From assembly GCA_965195225.1 (NCBI GenBank), contig CBDAFL010000085.1:62001-126000 (forward strand): a stretch of 64,000 nt of DNA, in the 5' to 3' direction. The notes below the pieces were generated by a model, which was given only the letters and a program-made list of their open reading frames with translations, was not told the DNA's origin and ran no database searches. Source of the stretch: JAHIKV01 sp965195225 (lineage in GTDB: Bacteria > Planctomycetota > Planctomycetia > Pirellulales > Thermoguttaceae). A program made the position numbers and the translations under genes. Below are positions 57,623-64,000 of the stretch, in pieces (positions within the stretch are counted from its first letter, which is position 1; every line of letters begins with the position of its first letter).

Positions 57623-58078
57623 CTATTGCGTTTCTGTTGTTGCAGGCTTCATCCGCGAGAAACCCCGTTGAGTTACTCGTGCAAACACCAAGCAAATGAT
57701 CGCGTAGAAGCCGAGAAGCACAACCGCGCCGACCACTGGATTAACATTGTGCTGCTGGTAGAAAAGAGAGGTTGCGTTTATGCCGAAGCCGACAACGGCT
57801 AATACGACAAACGTAATGATGGAGGGTTTGATACAAGCCGTGGGGTTGTCGATGCAGGAGGTTTTACGAATGTACGACAGCGAATAAAATACGCCGCCGA
57901 TGTAGCCGAGTGCCTGGAGGCCGAGGAGGATCAGAAATGCAACCAGCGGAGACGACCGAACCTGCTCGGTCAAAGCATAGCCGATCATGCCTGCAAGGGT
58001 CGGCATGGCGAAACCCGTGGTAATTACGTGGGTTGAGACTACCCAAAACAGCGAGCGTTGCTTCTTCTGGACCATCAC
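57623..58078 (-). CDS. Small membrane protein with four predicted helices
   Basis: The 151-residue protein has hydrophobic stretches at ~12-34 (VVSTHVITTGFAMPTLAGMI), ~43-65, ~84-105 and ~115-135. It has no recognised domain. Starts at 58078 (GTG) or 58075 (ATG) are both possible; GGGAG lies just upstream. It is AT-richer than the neighbours and convergent with uvrC. Confidence 0.6.
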   Translation of the reverse strand: MMVQKKQRSLFWVVSTHVITTGFAMPTLAGMIGYALTEQVRSSPLVAFLILLGLQALGYIGGVFYSLSYIRKTSCIDNPTACIKPSIITFVVLAVVGFGINATSLFYQQHNVNPVVGAVVLLGFYAIICLVFARVTQRGFSRMKPATTETQ

Positions 58079-58231
58079 TTGGCTCCCGTTGACACAGCCC
58101 CTCTCTCCTCTTAACCTGTTGTTCAGTGGTATAGTATATTGGCATGCGGACTACCATTCAAGAAGATACTTTGGGCCATTTCCTCGCTTTTACGTATTCC
58201 TAATTGGCGGTGGGAAGTTGGAGCAAATTCA

Positions 58232-58822
58232 ATGCATCGCGTTTCTTTGGGGGAAGTTTCCTGGGAACGAATGGAGCGAGCCGTGGAGAAGGTCCGCGAG
58301 CGATTGATGCGGGCGGCTTCGGCGTTGGAGCAGGCAGGCGTGCCTTATGCAGTGCTGGGCGGCAACGCGGTGGCGGCGTGGGTATCCCGCGTGGATGAAG
58401 CGGCGGTGCGCAACACGCGAGACGTGGATATTCTGATTCGGCGAGCGGACTTGCCCGCCGCCGTTGAAGCTATGTCAAAAGCGGGTTTTATCCATCGCCA
58501 CTCGTCGGGGATCGACATGTTTCTCGATGGTCCGGAGTCCAAGGCCCGCGACGCCGTGCATCTGGTTTTTGCCGGGGAAAAGATTCGGCCGGAATACGTG
58601 CTACCCGCCCCCGATGTCGAGGAATGTGAATTGTCCGCGTCGTTTCGGCTCCTCTCGCTGGAATCGCTGGTGCGGATGAAGTTGACGTCGTTCCGCCGGA
58701 AAGACCAAATGCATCTGCTTGACCTCATTGATGTCGGTTTGATCGACGCCGCATGGCGAGAGCGTTTTCCGCCGGAATTGGCCGCCCGCCTCCAAGAGCT
58801 TTTGGATAATCCGGAAGGGTGA
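58232..58822 (+). CDS. Nucleotidyltransferase-like protein
   Basis: The 196-residue protein has VLGGNAVAAWVSRVDEAAVRNTRDVDILI, the G-G-x6-9 and D-x-D motif of the nucleotidyltransferase superfamily (like MNT and AbiEii-type proteins), and later RLLSLESLVRMKLTSFRRKDQMHLLDLIDVG. GGAG upstream supports the ATG at 58232. Such domains can be toxins or regulators with a HEPN partner, but no HEPN gene lies beside it. Function inferred only. Confidence 0.7.
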   Translation: MHRVSLGEVSWERMERAVEKVRERLMRAASALEQAGVPYAVLGGNAVAAWVSRVDEAAVRNTRDVDILIRRADLPAAVEAMSKAGFIHRHSSGIDMFLDGPESKARDAVHLVFAGEKIRPEYVLPAPDVEECELSASFRLLSLESLVRMKLTSFRRKDQMHLLDLIDVGLIDAAWRERFPPELAARLQELLDNPEG

Positions 58823-58837
58823 AGAGCTTGGAGCGGT

Positions 58838-58900
58838 GGGTGGCACTGGCGTCTCGCCAGTGTTCTTGCCGCCAGCACTGGCGAGACGCCAGTGCCACCC
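58838..58900. repeat. Dispersed palindrome family C
   Basis: GGGTGGCACTGGCGTCTCGC and its near-perfect reverse complement CACTGGCGAGACGCCAGTGC...CACCC make a long hairpin between the nucleotidyltransferase and MBL genes, which end toward each other. Confidence 0.8.
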
Positions 58901-58953
58901 AACTGACAAGATCGACTGCAATGAGGTACTCCATTCGGGAACGGATTTGGAAA

Positions 58954-59613
58954 TCAGTTCTGCAATCCGGCAAACGGGTTGTTCCGCTTCTCTTCGCCGA
59001 CGGTGGTTTCGGGGCCGTGGCCGGGCAGAAGGATCGTGTCGTCCGGAAGGGCGAAGAGCTTCGAGCGTATGCCGGAGATCAGTTGGTTGTGGTCGCCATC
59101 AGGGAAATCGGTTCGCCCAACGCTGCCGGCGAAGATCGTGTCGCCGACGAACACTACCGCCGGCTCACGGCCTTTCCAAAGAAAGACCACGTGGCCGATC
59201 GAGTGGCCGGGTATGGCTTGCACCTGAAACTCGACCCCAGCCGTTTCGTAGACGTCGCCATCGCCGACCGTCGCGTCTGCCGGGGGGCTGATCATCGGAA
59301 TGCCGAATCCCGCCGATAGATTCATTTTGGGATCGGTTAATTTTTCCGCGTCGTCCGCGCCGATGACCACCGGGCAGTCGGGCCAGCGTTTCTTCAGCGC
59401 GGCGTTGCCGCCGATGTGGTCGCCGTGGCCGTGGGTGTTGAGGATCGCCACCGGCGTCAAGCCGTGTTGTTCCAGGTGGTCGATGATCTTTTCCGGTTCC
59501 AGGCCGGGATCGATTACCGCGCAGTCGGCACGGTCCCGGCGCCAGGCGATATAGGTGTTTTGCTCGAACGGGAGACAAAGAATAGTGTCAAGCTGAAAAT
59601 CGGTCGACTTCAC
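58954..59613 (-). CDS. Metallo-beta-lactamase-fold hydrolase (glyoxalase II-like)
   Basis: The 219-residue protein has the metal site THGHGDHIGG (H61, H63, D65, H66), GHSIGHV, GDTIFAGSVGRTDF and GHGPETTVGEEKRNNPF. The last two phrases are typical of glyoxalase II and thioesterase-type members, which hydrolyse thioesters. A GTG at 59613 with GGAG 9 bases upstream is the likely start; the frame runs open to 59850 but that part has no domain logic. Confidence 0.9.
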   Translation of the reverse strand: MKSTDFQLDTILCLPFEQNTYIAWRRDRADCAVIDPGLEPEKIIDHLEQHGLTPVAILNTHGHGDHIGGNAALKKRWPDCPVVIGADDAEKLTDPKMNLSAGFGIPMISPPADATVGDGDVYETAGVEFQVQAIPGHSIGHVVFLWKGREPAVVFVGDTIFAGSVGRTDFPDGDHNQLISGIRSKLFALPDDTILLPGHGPETTVGEEKRNNPFAGLQN

Positions 59614-59999
59614 GAGATTGGACTCCTCAGAGGGCAAAAAATTAGGTAGAATATAGCGGTTACTGTTGGAGATTACACAGAGGGGTATTTCAACGATTGG
59701 GCAAAGGGGCATTGCGAAACTAAACATTGTAATTCCGACTAGAGGAATTTGCGATAAGGTCGAAGAGGGTTGGCGTTGGCAACGGGGGGTTTTGCAGATA
59801 TTTTGTCGAATTAGCCCGTTATTGCTGCCGCATATCGCCCAAACTAACATTGAGTATTTGGGGCAAGGCAGGTTAGCGTACGCTTTGCTGCCGCCGTTTA
59901 GGATCGGATTTCAAGGAAGTAGATACCGGTATCGCCCGAACCGCCGTCCACGGCCTGCGATGTCGGCAGCATGGCGATGCCCCACAAGGAGGAACATTG
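59614..59999. other. Divergent spacer, nothing recognised
   Basis: About 386 bp between the MBL (minus) and DUF1571 (plus) genes. No gene or repeat seen. The promoters of both should lie here. Confidence 0.4.
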
Positions 60000-61076
60000 A
60001 TGACCGCTAGGATTATTTTACGTTGCACGGGAAGTAATGCAGCATTCTTTTCGGATGGAAAAGAAAGTTGCAATTCAAGCCGTTCACTGTATATGTTGCG
60101 GTGTTGGCTACCGATCTTGCTGTGCTGTGCCGCGATTGCGTTTCTGACCGGGACGGAGTCGGTGCTTGCCGCCGGCCCCGAAGGGCCGATGCAACGTCAA
60201 CCAGCGTCGGGAGTAATGCCTGCGACCGTTCCGATTGCATCGACGACGGCCCAGCCCACGCCGTCGTTGCCTGTTTCCGCGCAGCCACCGGCGCGTCGTC
60301 CCGCCTACCATTTGGCCGAGCGTTCGGAAGCGGCTCAAGCGGCCTCGGCGGCGCCCAAGCTGGCCCCCGGCCATCCCAACGAACACCCGATGATGCCCGC
60401 CCTGCGCTGGGCCTACTCCGGCCTGGGCAACATAGAGAAGGTTCAGGATTACTCGGCCACCCTGGCCAAGCGGGAGCGGATCGGCGGCAAGCTGCTCGAT
60501 TACGAGTACATGTTTGTCAAACTCCGGCAGAAACCGTTCAGCGTTTACATGTATTTTCTTGCCCCGGCCGAGATCAAGGGCCAGGAGGTGCTTTTCGTCG
60601 ATGGTAAGAACGACGGCAACATGTGGGCGCATACGGTCGGTATCAAAAACACCATGTTCGGCACCGTCTCGATAAGGCCCGACGGACCGATCGCCATGCG
60701 GAACCAGCGTTATCCGCTGACGGAGTTGGGTATCCTCAACCTTACGCGCCGGTTGGTGGAAGTCGGCGAAAAGGATATTAAGTACGGCGAGTGCGACGTG
60801 AAGTTTTACGAGGGTGCGAAGATCAACGGCCGCGTTTGCACCTGCATTGAAGTGGTCCACCCGGTGCCTCGCCGCAACTTCCTCTTCCACTTGGCGCGGA
60901 TTTTCGTCGACAAGGAATTTAACTTGCCGATCCGCTACGAATCCTACGATTGGCCGAAAGAACAGGGCGGAGCGCCCGAGTTAATCGAGGAGTACACCTA
61001 CCTCGATCTGAAGCTGAACAACGGATTCACCGACACCGATTTCGACATTAAGAATCCGAACTACAAGTTCCGTTGA
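60000..61076 (+). CDS. DUF1571-family exported protein
   Basis: The 358-residue protein has a ~32-residue N-terminal extension, then a signal-peptide-like segment (LRCWLPILLCCAAIAFLTGT). A Pro/Ala-rich linker follows, then DUF1571 features (VQDYSATLAKRERIGGKLLD, YMFVKLRQKPFSVYMYFLAP). Such proteins are common in planctomycetes and their role is unknown. AAGGAGG at 59986 fits the ATG at 60000; an internal ATG at 60093 would start right at the signal peptide but has no site upstream. Confidence 0.85.
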   Translation: MTARIILRCTGSNAAFFSDGKESCNSSRSLYMLRCWLPILLCCAAIAFLTGTESVLAAGPEGPMQRQPASGVMPATVPIASTTAQPTPSLPVSAQPPARRPAYHLAERSEAAQAASAAPKLAPGHPNEHPMMPALRWAYSGLGNIEKVQDYSATLAKRERIGGKLLDYEYMFVKLRQKPFSVYMYFLAPAEIKGQEVLFVDGKNDGNMWAHTVGIKNTMFGTVSIRPDGPIAMRNQRYPLTELGILNLTRRLVEVGEKDIKYGECDVKFYEGAKINGRVCTCIEVVHPVPRRNFLFHLARIFVDKEFNLPIRYESYDWPKEQGGAPELIEEYTYLDLKLNNGFTDTDFDIKNPNYKFR

Positions 61077-61186
61077 GGCGATACAACGCCCAATATCCTC
61101 CACCGACCTCGTCCCGCGCCAGCCGCGAGGCGAGGTCGTGGCGTATAATTGTTCAACGCAATGTTGCGACGTTGATTGGTGACCGT

Positions 61187-61391
61187 GTAACCGTTCATAG
61201 GGGACTGTCCCAATTTTTGCGGCGTGAGGGACGTTGCCAGGCGAATTGACTTGACCGCCGCTAAAATGGGACTGTCCTCCTGGCGCCGCGGGAAGGGGGA
61301 CAGGTCCATGTTTTCGGCCAACGGTTCGTCGGCAAAATGCGTTTTTTCGCCGAAAAATGAACCAGTCCCCAGCCAGCCCGAGAACGGTTAC
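61187..61391. mobile_element. MITE copy 2 (inverted), ~205 bp
   Basis: This is a near-identical inverted copy of the element at 51365-51568, with ends GTAACCGTTCA and GAACGGTTAC. Its flanks do not show a perfect target duplication. It sits in the spacer between DUF1571 and the epimerase genes. Confidence 0.85.
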
Positions 61392-61465
61392 GGTAGAATG
61401 ATGCAACATTGGCGGATCATGAATTCCCCCAAAGGTCTTTCGCAAGCAATATAGGCTTCAGGCAC

Positions 61466-62671
61466 ATGCAAATTGATTTGAGCAAGGTTCCGCTGGAGCG
61501 ATTAACGCAACTTGAGCAGCAGTATCGCGAGGCGTTGCTAGACGATGTGACGCCGTGGTGGGAGCGTCATTCGCTGGACCGAGAGTGCGGCGGATACTAC
61601 TCCTGTCTGGAGCGAGACGGCCGCCCGTGGTCTACCGAGAAGTACATGTGGATGACCGGCCGGGAAATATGGATGTTCAGCCACTTGTACAATCATTGTC
61701 GGCAGAACCCGGATTGGTTGGACACGGCCCGCTTGGGCGCCGATTTTTTGTTGAAGCATGCCTTCCTTCCCGACGGAAAGATGCACTTTCGTCTCGGACG
61801 CGACGGCCGGCCAATGTCCAAAGTGTTGAGCATTTACACGGAGGTTTTTGGCGCAATCGCACTGGCCGAATTGAGTCGCGCGGCCGAGGACGAGGAGCTT
61901 TGGGCCAAGGCAATGGCGATGTACGATTTTTTGATCCCGCGGTTCGGTCGGCCGTCCGACACGGCATTGCTCGGCTATCCGATCAACGCCGAGTTTCACT
62001 TGCACGCTCACGACATGTGCCGCATGACGGTGGCTTGGGTATTCAACGAGATTCGGCCCGACAAACGGTTCGACGACGATCTTAGGTTATCGGTGGAGTC
62101 GATCATCGGCAGGCACTGGAAGCCGGAGCACAATGCGCTGCTGGAAAATGTCGCCATGAACGGCGATCCGTTGCTGGATCTGCCGGAGGGGCGATTGTTT
62201 CTTCCCGGTCATGCGATCGAGAGCGCATGGATGGTGATGGAAGTCGCCCGCAAACATGACAATCAAGAAGTGACGCAAACCGCCATCGACATCGTACTGG
62301 CGTCGCTGGAACACGGCTGGGATCAACAGTACGGCGGGCTAAAGTACATCACCAACATCGACTGGACTCCAACGCACGAGTTGGGAGCCAATCTGAAACT
62401 ATGGTGGCCGCACTGCGAAACCCTTTACGCTTTGCTGTTGGGTTGGTCGTTGACGGGCCGGGAAGACCTCTGGCGGTGGTACGAGAAAGTACACGAGTAT
62501 GTATTCGACCACTTTCCCGACCCCGAGTTCGGCGAATGGTTCGGGTATCTCGATCGCGACGGGAAACCGGTTTGGACCGCCAAGGCCAATGGCTGGAAAG
62601 GATTTTTCCACCTCCCGCGGGTACTGCTGCGATGCCACACTCTGCTGACTGAATTGGCGAAAGGCGAATAG
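61466..62671 (+). CDS. N-acylglucosamine 2-epimerase (AGE) family protein
   Basis: The 401-residue protein has the (alpha/alpha)6-barrel layout of AGE/mannose isomerase-type enzymes, with motifs WWERHSLDRECGGYYSCLER, GREIWMFSHLYNHC, LPGHAIESAWMV and LYALLLGWSLTG. The His/Arg residues of the active site (RH..., GHAIE, HCE) are kept. It epimerises or isomerises a free sugar, perhaps ManNAc/GlcNAc, mannose or cellobiose. The ATG at 61466 (MQIDLSKV) is used; a longer frame upstream runs into MITE copy 2. It is followed by a sugar porter gene. Confidence 0.88.
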   Translation: MQIDLSKVPLERLTQLEQQYREALLDDVTPWWERHSLDRECGGYYSCLERDGRPWSTEKYMWMTGREIWMFSHLYNHCRQNPDWLDTARLGADFLLKHAFLPDGKMHFRLGRDGRPMSKVLSIYTEVFGAIALAELSRAAEDEELWAKAMAMYDFLIPRFGRPSDTALLGYPINAEFHLHAHDMCRMTVAWVFNEIRPDKRFDDDLRLSVESIIGRHWKPEHNALLENVAMNGDPLLDLPEGRLFLPGHAIESAWMVMEVARKHDNQEVTQTAIDIVLASLEHGWDQQYGGLKYITNIDWTPTHELGANLKLWWPHCETLYALLLGWSLTGREDLWRWYEKVHEYVFDHFPDPEFGEWFGYLDRDGKPVWTAKANGWKGFFHLPRVLLRCHTLLTELAKGE

Positions 62672-62802
62672 TACAGCGTTGCCGTTGGTATTGGCGGCAA
62701 ATCGTATAGCGGCATGTCGGCTTTGCATGCCCGTTGGTAGCCGATATACTAAACGCACGATTTTGACTGTAACGGCGAAAAAGTGCAACAACGGGACTGA
62801 AC

Positions 62803-64000
62803 CATGCGATCCGACGCACCCCGGGGAGACGGGGCATCCGCCGAGAATACTGCGGGGCCAACTCGCGGCAAGGCCCTCTATCTAGCCGGAATATGCCTGA
62901 CGGCGTCGCTGGGCGGTTTGCTGTTCGGTTTTGACACGGCCGTGATTTCCGGCACGGTGGGGTTCGTGGAAAAACAGTTTTTGTTGGGGAAACTCGCCGT
63001 TGGATGGTTCGTCAGTTCCGCACTGCTGGGGTGCATTTTGGGCGCTGTCGTCGCCGGGTTCTTAAGCGATCGTTTCGGTCGCAAGCCCATCCTGATTTTT
63101 TCCGCTTTGTGTTTTTTCGTCTCCGCGCTGTTTTCCACCATGCCTCCAAACTTTCAGGCGTTGGTTTGGGCACGGCTCGTCGGCGGGTTCGGCGTGGGTA
63201 TGGCCTCCGTGTTGGCGCCGATGTTCATCTCCGAGTTCTCCCCTCCCCATTTGCGCGGGCGACTGGTGGCGCTGTATCAATTATCGATTGTCGTCGGCAT
63301 ACTCGCCGCCTATTTTTCCAATTGGCTGTTGCTTACCAACGCCCAAGCGCATCCGATGGCCTTTGGTGGAGAGGGCTGGTTGCACTGGATCATGGTGGCC
63401 GAGGTATGGCGGGGGATGTTCGCCGCCGAGATGATTCCCGCAACAGCGTTCGTGTTCCTTTTGCTCTTTGTGCCGGAAAGCCCTCGATGGCTTGTGAAAG
63501 CGGGACAAGATGATCGGGCAATGAAAATTCTCGCTCAAATCGGAAGCCACGAGGTGGCCTGCCGCGAATTGGCCGACATTCAAGCAGCGCTCTCTCATGA
63601 AAAAGGATCGCTCAGAGAACTGTTTCAGCCGGGGCTAAGGGTCGCCATGATCGTCGCCTTGGGACTATCGGTGTTCGGGCAGCTTAGCGGCGTGAACATC
63701 GTGGTGTATTACGGACCGGCAATACTCAAGTCCGCCAATATGCCAATCCAACATGCCTTCCAGTGGCAGGTGGCCTTGGGAATCATAAATTTTATCTTTA
63801 CTCTGGTAGCTATCATGGCGATCGATAGCTGGGGACGCAGGCCGCTGCTGATCTGGGGCATGGCGGCGGTAACGCTCCTGATGGGAACGACCGCCCTCTT
63901 GCTTCTGTTCCACGCACACGCGCTGTGGATCGTGCTGCTGCTGTGCCTCTACATGGCCTGCGAAGCCGCGTCAATCTGTGCGGTGATTTGGGTAATTACG
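62803..64000 (+). CDS. MFS sugar porter, 5' part (runs past the window end)
   Basis: The N-terminus (MRSDAPRGDGASAENTAGPT) is followed by transmembrane helices. Motifs are LLFGFDTAVISGTVGF, DRFGRK, RLVGGFGVGMASVLAPMFI, EFSPPHLRGR and the PESPRWLVKAG type of loop, all typical of the sugar porter family (D-xylose/galactose/glucose:H+ symport). About 399 codons lie within the window, still open at 64000. It is likely co-expressed with the epimerase 131 bp upstream. Confidence 0.93.

Overview
The window is a GC-rich chromosomal segment that most resembles a Planctomycetota (Pirellulales-like) genome. The evidence is a Rho with a basic low-complexity N-terminal extension, a PEP-CTERM protein built of RCC1 repeats, DUF1571 and RG-tailed DEAD-box proteins, an EF-G of the spirochaete/planctomycete/mitochondrial type, many small basic orphan proteins, and many short palindromic repeats, some of them inside genes. 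No rRNA, tRNA or CRISPR array was recognised.

Layout. 1-7.6 kb: the 3' part of an acyl-CoA dehydrogenase gene, an aspartyl-protease-like and a nuclease-like gene, fabI, bioA, a mazEF-type toxin-antitoxin pair, and two secreted or anchored orphans. 7.6-12.1 kb: a polysaccharide-export (Wza-like) gene with a TPR gene upstream, an ASCH protein, and a secreted thioredoxin/YHS-like fusion. 12.1-23.1 kb: rho, a B12-binding radical SAM gene, a DUF4954 gene, a SIS-domain gene, an RCC1/PEP-CTERM gene and the ABC-F gene uup. 23.1-28.3 kb: an AT-richer island. It carries an inverted-repeat element, an IS200-type remnant, a two-gene unit (PD-(D/E)XK-like + DGQHR + possible HEPN protein, followed with overlap by a D12-class adenine methyltransferase), and a cold-shock-domain gene among repeats.

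28.3-38 kb: lepA, a small predicted HTH gene with a coupled mini-ORF, a DEAD-box helicase, then nifJ (pyruvate:ferredoxin oxidoreductase) overlapping a dihydroorotate-dehydrogenase-like gene. 38-46.6 kb: an antitoxin beside a truncated PIN toxin, a giant HEAT-repeat exported protein, EF-G, two overlapping small genes, a 21-bp tandem repeat encoding a heptad-repeat peptide, and a DnaQ-type exonuclease. 46.9-51.3 kb: a histidine kinase/sigma-54 activator pair facing a cyclopropane-fatty-acid synthase. 51.3-64 kb: two inverted copies of a ~205-bp MITE, DUF2784, larE, a UbiD-family decarboxylase, a zinc-ribbon membrane protein, a short UvrC, a membrane protein, a nucleotidyltransferase-like protein, an MBL hydrolase, DUF1571, an AGE-family epimerase, and the start of an MFS sugar porter.

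The housekeeping functions (fatty acid and biotin synthesis, PFOR, translation GTPases, Rho, UvrC) are unremarkable. The most interesting locus is the nuclease/DGQHR/HEPN + Dam-like methyltransferase pair, a plausible undescribed DNA modification-linked defence system. The other main themes are repeats that have entered reading frames (bioA, the thioredoxin fusion, the zinc-ribbon protein) or supply stops and terminators, and a MITE with a perfect 8-bp target duplication. All calls come from reading the sequence; no database search was run.
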